Shown one piece after another: positions 11,594 to 22,973 of a DNA stretch of 64,000 nt. The DNA is taken from contig NZ_OZ026458.1 in assembly GCF_964019625.1 (NCBI RefSeq), positions 372,001 through 436,000 of the forward strand, in the 5' to 3' direction. The notes below the pieces were generated by a model. The model was not told where the DNA came from. It saw only the letters and a program-made list of their open reading frames with translations, and searched no databases. The stretch comes from Spiroplasma endosymbiont of Diplazon laetatorius (GTDB lineage: Bacteria; Bacillota_I; Bacilli_A; Mycoplasmatales; Mycoplasmataceae). Within the stretch, counting starts at the first letter, position 1; every line of letters starts with the position of its first letter. The position numbers were made by a program, and so were the translations under genes.

Positions 11594-11983
11594 ATGTCAA
11601 ATAAAAAAACAAAATCAAAAGTTGAACTAGATGATAGTATAAGTCTTTTGATAGAAGATTTATTAGAGTTATCTAGCATTGAATTTGATGATGAAAAACA
11701 AACCCAAGACGTTGAACAACTTGAAGGAGTTATTGAAGAAACTTTTGACCCAACTAATTTAGCTTCAATTATAAAACATGCAAAAAGAGCTGGAGCAGAA
11801 GCTAATGGGGAAAAATGAATTGACCCAGACAAAAAAAGAGAAGATGACATAATTTCAAAAGCAAAAAGCCAAGGTAAATCAGCATATGATTCTGATGTTT
11901 TAAGAGAATTAATTTTACAAAGACAAAAGAAAAAAAGAGAAACTGGTGGATTATCAAGTATAATTAGCAAAGTTAAAAAATAA
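11594..11983 (+). CDS. Small acidic protein of unknown function next to fib
   Basis: Soluble protein of 129 residues, with an acidic N-terminal half and a Lys-rich C-terminal half. There is no signal peptide or membrane segment, and I recognise no family. TGA is read as Trp at 11816-11818. It is a single-gene unit: GGGGG ribosome-binding site upstream, a hairpin directly after the stop. Its position downstream of fib is the only functional hint and proves nothing. Confidence 0.6.
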
Positions 11984-12016
11984 TTAAAAAAAGATATTAG
12001 TATATGTCTTTTTTTA
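11984..12016 (+). terminator. Terminator
   Basis: A-rich/T-rich hairpin AAAAAGATA / TATGTCTTTTT with one G-T pair and a T7 tail. Confidence 0.7.
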
Positions 12017-12061
12017 ATTAAACTATTATTAATTGATTCATAAACACGAAGGGATAAAAAA

Positions 12062-13762
12062 ATGGCAACAAATGAATTAGATATGACTGAATTAAGTAAT
12101 GAAATTTCTGAATCAGTTGATGAAATGATGGATGATGAAACAATTGAATTCCAATCTCTAGAAGAAAAAAAATCAATTAATAAATTAGCAAAAGAAATGA
12201 ATAAGGGAATCAATATTGATGGAGATCTTTTATTAAACTTTGAAACAAAAGTAATGTCTCAAAGAGAACAAAAACTTTTAGTTAAACAATACTTTAGAAC
12301 AAAGTTTATTAAAGATTTATTAAAAATAGTTTTAGCTGCCTTTTTAATAGCTTTAACATTTGACTACTTTATTTCTGTTACTGGTAGAGCAGGACTTTTC
12401 CCAGCTGGGGTTGGAGCGATAGCTCGTTTCTTTGCAACACTAACATTTCCTGGTAAAGAACAAGTTGATTTACAATCATCTTTCTACTTCGTTTACTATT
12501 TAATAATTAATATTCCATTGTTTGTGTTTGGTTATTTAAAATTAGGTAAAAAGTTCACTTTTACCACTTTCTTATTTGTATTATTACAAATTGGATTTGA
12601 CCAAATTTTCCAAGCATTACCTTATATAAACCCTAAAGAATTTCACTTAATTGTTAACTTTCAATTAATTTCAGGAATGCCAGGAGCATGAAATACTGGG
12701 ATTTGATTATTTATTTTTGGTGCATTAGGAGGAATCATTTTAGGATTTTCATATTCAATAGTTTATAAAATTGGTTCTTCAACTGGTGGATTAGACTTTC
12801 TAACAGTTTATTTATCAAATAAAACAAATAAACCTGTTGGTTCATTGAATAGAAAAGTTAATTTAATTATTTTGGCTTGTGTTATTGTTTTAAATACATT
12901 AATTATTCCTTTAGAGTTAATTAACTCTGATATAAAAATTGATGTATTGCAAAATGGAAACTATATGGGAAATAGAGATTTGTTAGAATCTATGTGAAAC
13001 CATGCAATGAATAATGGAGCTATCATAAATAAAAATGGCAGTCTGCAGTGAGATCCTGTTTTTGCAGCTTGATTTGGTTTAACAGGAACTCCTGATATGT
13101 ATATAAATATCATGCCAACGGATTTTAACAAAGACCAATACAATTTTTTGGTTGAATTTGTATGTAAAAACGGTTATGGAAATGATTTAAAAAATATTGC
13201 TGGTGGTACAGGTCTTATTGCTAAAATCAAAATCCTTTTCGTATTTGGTCCATCATTGTTTGCATCATTTACACTTGTAATGTGTGCTGGGATGTCAACA
13301 AATCACTTCTATCCTAAATACACAGTTAGAACTTATATGATTACAACAAATGTACCAAAAGAAATTAACAAAATGTTACTTGATAATGGTTTCCAAAACG
13401 ATATTTTAACTTGAGATAGCATTAACAGAATTAATGGTAACTACTTACACAGAAGCGTAATTATGGTTGCTATGTCTGTGATGGATTGGGATAAAATTGA
13501 AAGAGATGTCTTTATGACAGATCCACAAGCTAAAGTTAATGCAATTAATACCAAATCTGTTAAAGGTTTATTTAATTATGAGATTAAAAAGAATGATGAC
13601 AGATCAATTATTAGAACAAAAATTGAAACAGATGAGTTAGAAAAAGAAAAAATTAGGCAAATTGCTATAGTTAGAGCTCAAAAAGAAAATGAGAAACTAA
13701 CTAAAAAACAAAGAAAAAAGAAAGCAAAACCTAAAAAAGAAGAACTTGAGAAAAACTTGTAA
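12062..13762 (+). CDS. YitT-family membrane protein with DUF2179-like C-terminal domain
   Basis: Polytopic membrane protein of 566 residues. An acidic N-terminal extension of about 75 residues precedes the YitT core. That core has TM segments starting at about residue 83 and the family's glycine-rich segment GSSTGGLDFLTVYLS around residues 240-254. An insert of about 80 polar residues separates the last membrane segments. The cytoplasmic C-terminal part includes YMITTNVPKEINKMLL, matching the ligand-binding-like DUF2179 domain. The tail is Lys/Glu-rich. The substrate of YitT proteins is unknown. TGA-Trp codons occur throughout. Confidence 0.8.
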
Positions 13763-13781
13763 AATTTAATATTTTTTCAAT

Positions 13782-13817
13782 AAAACTAGTAAATTTATGT
13801 AATTTATTAGTTTTTTT
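13782..13817 (+). terminator. Terminator after the YitT-family gene
   Basis: Fourteen-base stem with one G-T pair, left arm AAAACTAGTAAATT, followed by a T tract. Confidence 0.75.
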
Positions 13818-13821
13818 AATT

Positions 13822-13827
13822 TATAAT
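13822..13827 (+). promoter_or_regulatory. -10 box for comN-secDF-apt
   Basis: TATAAT directly after the terminator and 20 bases before the first ATG of the operon. Confidence 0.45.
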
Positions 13828-13847
13828 TATGTAAGTAGTGGTGATTT

Positions 13848-14123
13848 ATGAACGAAAATAACATGAAGGAAATTATTTATGAAATGCTAGATTTGAAGTT
13901 AGCAGAAATAAGAAAAGAGTACAGTAAAATAACTTTTAATGACTTGATATCTTATTTAAAAAACGTCATATTTAAAAATAATAAAATAGTAGATTTAAAT
14001 GATTTATCCTTCTTTATTATGAATATAAAAATTAATAAAGTATTTGAGTATCTAAATTTAAGCGCAATTTTAGATAAAAGTAGTTCAATAGAAAATGATT
14101 TAAAAAGCATTTTAGAAAGATAG
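13848..14123 (+). CDS. ComN-like small protein upstream of secDF
   Basis: Protein of 91 residues, mostly helical. Length and pattern (an N-terminal helix, KITFNDLISYL, then a hydrophobic helix ending in VFEYLNL) fit the ComN/YrzD post-transcriptional regulator family. In Bacillus subtilis that gene neighbours secDF, as here. ComN binds the comE mRNA leader in Bacillus, and that role need not carry over. The stop overlaps the possible GTG start of secDF, so the two are coupled. The assignment rests mainly on size and position. Confidence 0.5.
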   Translation: MNENNMKEIIYEMLDLKLAEIRKEYSKITFNDLISYLKNVIFKNNKIVDLNDLSFFIMNIKINKVFEYLNLSAILDKSSSIENDLKSILER

Positions 14124-14131
14124 TGGTTAAG

Positions 14132-17100
14132 TTGAGTATCAACGAAAAAAATATTAGCAACAAAAAAAAGAAACCAGTTTTCAAAAGTTTTGCTATATTA
14201 TTGATAATCTGTTCATTAATATTAGGGATAGTTTTCTCTAGTTGAAAATTCTCAGAAAACATTAGGTTGGGTTCAGACTTTAAAGGTTATTACTCAGCTC
14301 TTGTTTCAGTTGATAATCTTAATGAAGAAGAAAATGCTAATGGTCAGCCAAACGGAAATGCTAAAGAGGGTGCAAAAGCCTTAGATCAACGTTTAAACCC
14401 AATGGGTAATAATCAAATAATAATAGAACAAGCTGGTCAAAACTTTTTAAAAGTTTTATCACCAATAGATGCTTATCAAAATGAAACAATATTTAAAAAC
14501 CAAATTCAAAGAAATGGTGGAATTGTTTTACTTAATTCAACAGATTTAAATGATGTTCAATTTTCTGGAGATGAAAGAAAAGGTATTAATGAATACTTTA
14601 CAGGAGCAAAATCTGATTTTGTTCAACAAGGTAATGTTAAAAGTGCTGCAATTAGTTACAAACTAAACGGTGAAAACTTTAAAGGTTTACTATCTGGTGG
14701 TGAAGAAGGTACAACACAAGGGCAAGAAACAACTGCCTCACTTCCTTTATTTATTCTTTTAGATGCAGATGGTTTTTACAATGATATTAGAAACTATCAC
14801 AACTTAATTAAAGGTGAAAAAGAAGATAGAATCGAAAATTTCTTTAAAGCTATTTTAGAACCTTTAAGAGGAATTTATAATAAATCAGATACATCTCAAG
14901 AAACTAAAGATATTCTTTACGATATGTTTTATGGTCAATGAGATGTTGTTGGAACAAACCAAATAGTTACAAAGAAAACTGGATCATTAATAGCACCAGA
15001 TGATAAAAATATAGCAACTGCAAGTGAATTTATTAAAATATCAGATTCATTTACTTATTTATCAGAAACATCAAAATATGTTTATGATTCAAATGCTGTT
15101 ACAAAAGATTTTAAAGATGATGGAAGATATTCTTCAAATATAAACCTATATGACAGTAGTAAAACTTTAAAAGATAGTAAAATGAAAGTTAATAAGGTTT
15201 TCGAAACTATTAACAAAACATTAATTAAATTTGTAAAGGATCAAAAGGCTTCACTTGATGAAACTTACTTTGAAAACCTTCAAACAAACTACTTTTTATT
15301 TGATGGTACAGTAGTTGATTCAAAAAGTTCAGATCCTTCAGCAGCAGGTTATATTGATGGAACTAACTTAATTACAAAAGTTGCATCAGAAAGTAAGGCT
15401 AGAATTGGAGCTTCTTTATTTAACTCTGCAGGTAAAGGTTTTGTATTTACAGTTAACTCTATAGCAACTTTAAGTGGAACTGTTTCAATGATAATGCTTT
15501 GAACAGGAATTATTTTCTTAATGATAATAGCTTTAGCATTAATGCTTTACATGACATTTTTCTATAGATTATTAGGTTTATTTTCAATGATAATTACATT
15601 ATCAATTATAGGTCTATCATTATTATCTCTAAGTTGATTTGGTTTAACAGTTGGACCTGAAACTATAATATGTACATTCATATTAATTGCTTTAAATATG
15701 GAAATATTCTCAACGTTGTTTGAGAATATGAAAGAAAGTTATTTCTTAAAACAAAGAGGTCTAAAAACAAGTTTCAATATTTCTATTAAAGAAAATGTTG
15801 GTATTGCTGCAGATTTAGTTGTAGCTTTATTGGTTCCTTCAATGTGTATGTTCTGATTAACATCAAATGCAATTAGATCTATGGCTATCATGTTGGCTAT
15901 GGGTGCTTTCTTTACTTTAATATTCACTATATTAATTGGATTTATATTATTTAAATTAATAATGAATTCACAATGAATTGCAAATAAATCATATCTATTT
16001 GCTTTAAATACTGACTTTGCAAGTCAAGGTAAGTTTGTTATTAACTATAAAATATCAAGAGTAGAAAATAAAATTAAAAAAGTTGAATCAAAACCAGGTT
16101 TTGATAAGAATCTAGTTTCAAGTTTAGAAGATAAATTAAAATCTTTAAAAGATAAATTAGCTCTAATCAAAGAAAAAGAAGTTTCAAAAGCTGATAAAAA
16201 GCAATTAAAAGCTAAAGAAAAATTAAACTTTAAAATTGAAAAACTTAAAAAGAAAGTTGAATCTTTAGATAAAGACAAAAAAGCAAGTTTAATTCAAAAA
16301 TTAAACTTTAAAATTAATGATTTAATCTTTATAAGAGATGATAATACTCAAACAATAATCGAAGAAGAGGGGCAAGTAATTGCAACTGCAAATGAAAAAC
16401 TAAAAATAAAAGCTGTCGAGAAAAATATTAAAAACGGTACTAAAATGGTTTCTCTATTTGGGGCAATAACTCTAGCTTTATCAATTGCTTTTGGTTTCTT
16501 GTTTGGATTGCGATTTGACCACACATTTGGTGGAAGAACAGACTATACTTTATGAGGAGACAACATTACTACTCTTTATTCTTCAATTGAAGAAGAACCT
16601 TTTGAAAATGAAGATCCTAAATTAAATCCATTAAAGGAAAAAAGAGACAGTATAGTAAAAGAGTTTGATGACTTTAGAGAAACAAATAATGATGAAGATT
16701 CAAAAGAAGCAGTTGAATTAAAAAGAGCTGAAGTTTCTTCTAAATACTTAGAATTTGTATTTTCAGATGCTTATTATGTAAATTACTTATCAGATAGTTT
16801 AAATTTAAATAAAAAATATAAAAATCAAAACTATTCAGTTTCATTTGGAGATAAATTTGTATTCAATGGAAACTCATCACAACAAAATTGAATAACTTTA
16901 ACTGTTTATACAAGAGATTTAAAACAATCAACAGTAGTTAAAAAGTTATTTACTGAATTAAAAGTTTATAAAAACTCTGATATTACTGAAGTTAGTGGGT
17001 TTATTACAAAAGCAATTAGACCAGCTACAATGTTATGAACATTAACACAAATAATCATTACTATAGCTGCTATCATTCTTGCTCTATTAATTTATATAGT

Positions 17101-17863
17101 TATTAGATTTAAATGAACTTACTATATTGCAATGGTAATTGCAATAATACTTGCACCAGTTTTCACTGTAGCTGCAATCACTGCATTACAAATTCCTTTA
17201 GGAAATGCATCAATCATAGCAATTGTAGGTAGTTTATTATTTGCAATTACTTCATTATTTATGATTTTTGGAAAAGCAAGATCATTAATATCTGCTAAAA
17301 ACGAAAAATCAATGATTGAATTCTTTAAACAAGAAATTGAAATTGTTTATGATACAAAAACATTCAAAAAACAAATGAATGATGAATTGTTCAAATTAAG
17401 AAATGAAATGAACTTAAATATCAGAACAAATAAGCTTTCAAAAGAAGAGAAGAAAAAACTTAAATTAGAATTTAAAGAAATTAAACATAATAAGAAAATT
17501 GAATTCAAAAAAATCAAAAAAGAGAATAAAATAAAAATAAATAGAGTTGGTAAGAAAAATGATTACTTATCTGAAGTTTTAGTAAAATCATTCAGATTTG
17601 GAATTATTAGATGTGCCTTATTAGTTGCTCTTTACACATTGGTGGGAGCTGTAATAATAGTTACTATGCCAACAATATTATCATTTGGTCTTTCAATCAT
17701 TATTGGAACAATAATTACTAGTTTTGTTGTTTTATTTGTATCATTGCCGCTATGAGTTGTATTTGAACAAATAAGAATTAGAAACAAACTTGCAAGAAAA
17801 CGTTTCATTAATGGATTATATGTTTCAAATGAAGAACAAATCATAGAAGGAATTAACGATTAA
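14132..17863 (+). CDS. secDF: Fused SecDF protein-export membrane protein
   Basis: Protein of about 1243 residues that assists Sec translocation by pulling on secreted chains. There is no ATG. The frame opens with GTG at 14123 (inside the preceding stop) or TTG at 14132, and I chose TTG because it gives MSINEKN with a GTGG-like site upstream. One N-terminal TM segment, a large extracytoplasmic domain, then a TM bundle near residues 445-620 forms the SecD half. A charged coiled-coil loop follows. The SecF half starts at FDHTFGGRTDY and has its own TM bundle and a second long Lys/Glu-rich loop. It is long for SecDF because of these loops. apt follows 16 bases later. Confidence 0.88.
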
Positions 17864-17879
17864 TAAGAGGATACTAAAT

Positions 17880-18392
17880 ATGGACTTAAAAAAATATATT
17901 TGAGATGTTGAAAACTTCCCAATAGAAGGAGTTACATTTAAAGATGTAACACCTTTATTAAATGACAAAGATGCTTTTAAATACACTATCGATCAAATGG
18001 TTGAATATGTAAAAGAGAAAAAAGCAGATGTTATTGTAGCTCCAGAAGCTAGAGGTTTCTTATTTGCATCAGCTGTAGCTTATGCTGCAAATTGTAGATT
18101 TGTATTGGTTAGAAAACCTGGAAAACTTCCAAGAGAAGTTAAAGATGTTGAATATGAACTTGAATACGGAAAAGGTCATATTCAAATCCATGTTGGTGAC
18201 TTAAAAGAAAACGATAACGTAGTTATCGTAGATGATGTTTTAGCAACTGGTGGAACAATGAAAGCTATTGTTGATCTTGTTCATCAAGAAAAAGCAAAAG
18301 TTAATGGTATTGTTTTTCTAGCTGATTTATCATTCTTACATGAACCTGAATTATTCCAAGAATTTGATACAAAGAGTTTAATTACTTATTAA
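17880..18392 (+). CDS. apt: Adenine phosphoribosyltransferase
   Basis: Purine salvage enzyme making AMP from adenine and PRPP. The 170 residues match the family length. The PRPP-binding motif VVIVDDVLATGGT is at residues 114-126, preceded by the family's PEARGFLF segment. AGAGGA ribosome-binding site is at 17865-17870. It ends the comN-secDF-apt unit with a strong terminator. In Bacillus apt is followed by relA. Here relA is 44 kb further on. Confidence 0.95.
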
Positions 18393-18419
18393 AAAAAGAG
18401 GTGAAAACCTCTTTTTTTA
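18391..18419 (+). terminator. Terminator after apt
   Basis: Stem AAAAAAAGAGGT / ACCTCTTTTTTT with a GAAA tetraloop. It marks the left edge of the accessory interval. Confidence 0.9.
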
Positions 18420-18478
18420 TCTTTTAAATTTAATTTTAAAAAGATTTGAAAAAACCTAAAATATTTTTATATTTTAGT

Positions 18479-18484
18479 TATAAT
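18479..18484 (+). promoter_or_regulatory. -10 box for the lipoprotein-ABC operon
   Basis: TATAAT 58 bases before the lipoprotein ATG. No -35 box at standard spacing. An AGGGGA ribosome-binding site precedes the start. Confidence 0.5.
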
Positions 18485-18541
18485 GTTATAGGTACGTCTA
18501 ATTGAGACAAAATTTTTAATGTATTTAAGGGGAAATTTAAG

Positions 18542-19747
18542 ATGAAAAAACTAATTAAATTGCTAAGTGTAGCTTTAATTACAGGTTCAACTGCAGGAAG
18601 CGTGGTTGCTTGTAGTGATGTTGTAATAAGAAAAGAACAACTAAAAACAGTAGATACTTATAAATTAAGATATGCAGCTATAACTTTCTATGTAGATAAA
18701 GTAAATAGTGTAAATAGTATCGAAGAAATGATCTCTTTTTATAATGGAGATGAATTTAATCAAAGAATAGTTGACTATGGTGTAGAAGGTGTTGTTGATG
18801 TAAATGCCTATTTAAAAGAAGGAACTGATAACATCATAGTTATTGCTCCTGATGTTTACTCTAACTACAAAGAAGTAGAAAAAGAAGATAACGTTGAAGT
18901 TAAATACGATAAAGGTAACACTGTTGTAACTTTAAATGTTACAAATCAAATTAAAGAGGTTGTTGAAGGTAAAATTAAATCAGAATCTACTTATGCATAC
19001 TTAGATGATGCTTATACAAGTATTGAAAAAGCGATACTATCAACATCTGATATTTATTTCAATAAAGAAAAATTAGATGACATACTAAGTAAAGAAGTTA
19101 CAAGTAATGATTATCCTATAAAAATAGATATTGAAAATAATTCTTGAACAATAGACTTAAATATTCTAGGAAAAGCTCTAACTGACAACTTTATTTTTGA
19201 TAGAGGAACTATTTCTGGAGATATAAATTGTTTTATTAGTGATTCAGGTGTTGGTTCGTTCTTAAATACTCCTTTAAAAGAAGTTTTTCTTACAAAAGGG
19301 TGATTGACAACAATAGTTATATCTTCTGGCGGTTATGGAGATGTTTTAAATTCAGCAAATAAAGAACAAGAAAACTCTATAGAAGAAATCACTAACATGA
19401 TTTATAAAATGGTAGATCAAACACCAGAAAATTATAAAGCTGTTTTTGAATGGGCTAATAATTTTGTTTCTATAGCAATTGACAACAATCAAACAATGGA
19501 GAATGCAAATGAATTAGCCTCAAAAATTTCAATCCTTAATGTGGGAGAAAAAAAATTCGAGATGGCTCAATTAGCTCTTACTTGAAGATCAAGTATTGAA
19601 AAACCATTAGGAGTATTTGAGAAATATAAATATGTGGGTATGGATATTGAATATTATGGAAATAATAAAGATTGATTCCCTGTATTTACTTTCAACAATG
19701 GTTTTGAAAATGTTAAATACTCAAGCTTTAGACATAATAAAAAATAG
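18542..19747 (+). CDS. Lipoprotein, first gene of an ABC operon
   Basis: Lipoprotein of 401 residues with the lipobox Cys at residue 24. The mature part is acidic, with several Val-rich strands (IIVIAPDVY, VVTLNVT), and no enzymatic motif is visible. TGA codes Trp several times. It is followed after 15 bases by an ABC ATPase and then a permease, so it is probably the surface component of that transporter. The ligand is unknown. Confidence 0.7.
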
Positions 19748-19762
19748 ATAGGAAATTTTAAA

Positions 19763-20494
19763 ATGATAGAACTAAAAAATGTAACTAGAATCTTTAATGA
19801 AGATAAAGGTATCAGGGATATTAACTTTGAAATTCCTGAAAAATCAATAGTTGTCTTTGTTGGAAACAACGGAGCTGGTAAAACAACTACTATTAGAGCA
19901 ATTTCTGGAGAATTAAAACTTCATACAGGAGAAATCTTGATTGATGGTCAAGATTTATTCAAAAATAAGAATTTAAATAAAATAGCTTTTTTCCCAGATA
20001 CTGATTACATACCAAGAAACATGACTGTTTATGAATATGTTAGATATACATGTGCAACTCACGGTATGAGAGAAGCTGCTATGTTAGAAAAAACTGTACC
20101 AATTTATGAATTGCTTGGAATAACACAATTCATTAACACAAAAATTAAACACTTATCATCTGGTACAAAGAAAAAAGTTGCCATGGTTTCAGCACTTGTT
20201 CTTTCACCTAAATATATTATTTTTGATGAACCAACTGCTAACTTAGATATAGAATCAAAAATTGAATTCTTAGAAATTATTAAGATCCTAAATTCTTTAA
20301 ATGTTTCAATCTTAATTACAAGTCACCTTATTGAGGAATTAGAAGAAATAGCAACTCATGTTGTTATCATAAATGATGGAAAAATAGTATATAAAGAAAA
20401 ATTTGATAATTCAAAAGAAAAAATATTAGACATCTATAAAAAATTTATTGAAAAACCAGTCTTTAATAAAGAAATTATTAAAGACTTGTACTAG
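19763..20494 (+). CDS. ABC transporter ATP-binding protein
   Basis: ATPase of 243 residues. Walker A GNNGAGKTT is at 34-42, the signature LSSGTKKK near 131, Walker B IIFDEPT with D155-E156, and the switch histidine in ITSHLIEE. The class resembles drug or lipid exporters of the CcmA/YhaQ type in which ATPase and permease are separate polypeptides. The permease follows after a 17-base gap. Confidence 0.9.
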   Translation: MIELKNVTRIFNEDKGIRDINFEIPEKSIVVFVGNNGAGKTTTIRAISGELKLHTGEILIDGQDLFKNKNLNKIAFFPDTDYIPRNMTVYEYVRYTCATHGMREAAMLEKTVPIYELLGITQFINTKIKHLSSGTKKKVAMVSALVLSPKYIIFDEPTANLDIESKIEFLEIIKILNSLNVSILITSHLIEELEEIATHVVIINDGKIVYKEKFDNSKEKILDIYKKFIEKPVFNKEIIKDLY

Positions 20495-20511
20495 AAAAGA
20501 GGGCAATTTAA

Positions 20512-22497
20512 ATGAGTGAAAATAAAATTTTAGAAAATAACCCTCAAGTTGAATCAACTGTAGATGTTATAAAAAAATTCAAAAAACAAAAAGCACAATC
20601 AAAAGTTCAAGATTATGAAAAAGTTAACTGAATGAACTTTTGAATTATATTAAAAATTAATTTAAAAAATACTTTTAAAAGTACAGCTTTACTTACAGCG
20701 GGAATATTGTTTGTTGCTGTAAATGTCATATTAACATTGACAATGTATTTTGTAAATGGAGAAAATGGAAAAATAAATTATTCAGTATTTTCTATATTAA
20801 TATCTATTCAATACATTAGTGGTATATTATTACTATCTATTTTTATATCAATGCTTTGTATTTATTTAATGAGATTACATAAAACAACTGGTATTCAAAA
20901 TATTGAACTTAGATCAGGTATTAGTCCTTCTATAAGTTTTTTAGTTAGAATATTGGTTATTCTTATAGCTGTATTGAGTTATGTTTCAATAAATTTTATT
21001 CTAAATACTTTAATATCATTAGGAATAAAATTTGAAAAAAATAACGGTATGTCAATACTTTTATCAAGTCTTGGATTTTGATATCTATATGGATTATTAT
21101 TTGCTTCAATTGCAATGTTAATTTCACAAGTTATTTCTTTCTTTGCAGCTACAGCTACTATGATTGTTTTATCACTAACATTCTCAACAGCTCCTGTACT
21201 TACTAATTTAGCAAATGGTATTGGATCTGTTGATAAGACTGTAAAACAAAAAGAAAAAATTTACAAAATGTATCCAAACTTAAATGCTGGACAATATTTT
21301 TATAATATTCTTTCAGAATCAGAACCTTCAAATATATTATCTGGATTGCTAAGTGATAGAAACTTCTTTGCAACTATTGAAAAAAATATCGGATCAGTAT
21401 TTTTTGGAGATACTGATAAAGTTATAAGTTTTGAAGATTTTTCAACAGACTCAGTTCCAACTTATATTTATGATGCAAATGCTCTTTTAGAGTTTTTAAT
21501 ACAAACAGGTAACTATAATGTTAAATTAACTTCTGAAATGAATAATAAAGTTTTATCAATGGAACAATATTTATTACAAGGAACTTCTATTTTTAGATTA
21601 CTTGAAGATATGAGATTAAGGTTAGAAAACTCTAACTTTGAAGATACTCAAGAAAATGCTTTCATAATAAAAAATGGAAATAAAACAAAATTTGTAAAAA
21701 CAGATATTGATCCTGCAATCGAAGTGTTGAAAGAATCATATGGTGAAAACAACGCAGCAATGCAAAAATTCTTAAATTTAGTTGCTGCTCAAAAAAAACA
21801 ATTAGATATATATGATTCAGTATTAAATACTGGAGAAAAAATTATCTATGATGGATTTGAACCTCAATTTTATAGAGTTGGTGGATCAGTTATGCCTATG
21901 TTTAAATATGAAACTGAAAATAATGGATTAAAATTTGAATATAGTAATGGAAAACCTCTAGATGCTTCAATGCAAATGATATCTTACATTACATTACAAC
22001 TTTATAAAGATTTATTTATGCCTGCAAATAAAGTAGATAGTACATTTGATATTCACTCATTTATAAACCAAAAAAATGAAGAATGAACTTTAAACAGTTC
22101 AAGCACAGGATATAATGTTTATAACATGTTAAACATTTTCAATCATCCAGTTTTAGTTTTCCTAAGTGGAGAATCATCACCGATGACTTGAAACTACCTT
22201 TATGAAGAATTCTCTTTAATTAATAGATTTTCTCTTGTTGATTTTAAAGTTAACATAAGATATAGTGCATGAGAAAACTTATACATTAAAGAAAATGCAA
22301 ATCCTAATTTAAACAAACCAAACAAAACAACAAGTGAATCTATCTTATTTGCACCTCAAAAAGGTAACGAAAAAGAAGATCAAGTTAAATTACAATATAA
22401 CATAAAAGTATTTGGAATTGTAATTTGATATATGGTGGTTGCTTGTGGATTATTTGGAGCTAGCTACTGACAATATCTAAAAAGAGCTAGATACTAA
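20512..22497 (+). CDS. ABC transporter permease with large ectodomain
   Basis: Membrane protein of 661 residues. A polar N-terminus is followed by about five TM segments in residues 60-250. An extracytoplasmic-looking region of roughly 380 residues has no known motif, and a final TM segment lies at the C-terminus (about 630-650) before RAR. This layout, with one long ectodomain inserted before the last helix, is that of ABC-2-type exporters enlarged in mollicutes. It is coupled with the upstream ATPase and lipoprotein. A run of 16 A and a terminator follow. Confidence 0.75.
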
Positions 22498-22532
22498 AAA
22501 AAACTTTAGACTGAGTTTAAAAAAGTAATCAT

Positions 22533-22571
22533 AAAAAAAAAAAAAAAATAGACCATTTGTTGGTCTATTTT
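22533..22571 (+). terminator. A16 tract and terminator at the left edge of the prophage
   Basis: An uninterrupted run of 16 A (22533-22548) leads into the stem ATAGACCA / TGGTCTAT with a T-rich 3' end. It ends the ABC operon. The T tract runs directly into a long inverted repeat. Confidence 0.75.
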
Positions 22572-22637
22572 TTTGCATTTATATCTAGTTACTAGAGTTT
22601 ATTGAACCATTTTCTAGTAACTAGATATAAATGCAAA
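22572..22637. repeat. 25-bp perfect inverted repeat at the prophage left end
   Basis: Arms at 22572-22596 and 22613-22637 are exact reverse complements (the left arm starts TTTGCATTTATATCTAGTTA) around a 16-base spacer. The arm contains CTAGTTACTAG. It lies between the host terminator and the first phage gene, just upstream of its AAAGGAGAG ribosome-binding site. It could be an operator, an attachment or end sequence, or a cruciform. It is too long for an ordinary terminator and has no T tract after it. Confidence 0.9.
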
Positions 22638-22652
22638 TCTAAAGGAGAGAAC

Positions 22653-22835
22653 ATGGATATTTTTGAAATAATTGACAATTGTATAAAAAAAATAGAGAAA
22701 GAAATTGAAAATATTGATATTAGATATGGATTTTATTCAAGGGGATTAAAAGATGGATATAATTTTGCATTACGAGAACTGTACCATATTAAATCATCAA
22801 TTAAATGAAAAACATGGAAAAGAATGAAAAAATAG
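22653..22835 (+). CDS. Small phage protein, unknown
   Basis: First prophage gene, 60 residues, helical, with alternating Lys/Glu/Ile and a basic C-terminus (WKTWKRMKK). The start is chosen at the ATG with AAAGGAGAG upstream. An earlier in-frame ATG at 22602 lies in the inverted repeat spacer and lacks a ribosome-binding site. It could be a regulator or a DNA-associated protein. No family recognised. Confidence 0.55.
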
Positions 22836-22951
22836 TGTTAACAATATTAATCGACTTAAAAGAAGTAAATGAATTCGTTATTACAAAGTTAAAAAAAGAT
22901 GTAACTATATATCCTTTAAAAGAGATATTAGAAGAACTTGAAAAAACCTAA
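22814..22951 (+). CDS. Very small phage ORF, unknown
   Basis: Forty-five residues overlapping the end of the preceding gene by 22 bases, in another frame. No good ribosome-binding site is seen, so it depends on coupling if expressed. A charged helical peptide with no recognised family. Confidence 0.35.
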   Translation: MEKNEKIVLTILIDLKEVNEFVITKLKKDVTIYPLKEILEELEKT

Positions 22952-22973
22952 GTTTAAAATAAAAGGAGAAAGT

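Noticed and set aside
11557-12213. Minus-strand ORF of 218 residues
   Set aside because: Ser/Phe-rich antisense of two + strand genes and their terminator, with no ribosome-binding site.
16045-16278. Minus-strand ORF inside secDF
   Set aside because: Antisense of the Lys-rich coiled-coil loop of SecDF.
22602-22652. Earlier ATG for the first prophage gene
   Set aside because: It falls in the spacer of the inverted repeat and has no ribosome-binding site. The ATG at 22653 has a strong one.
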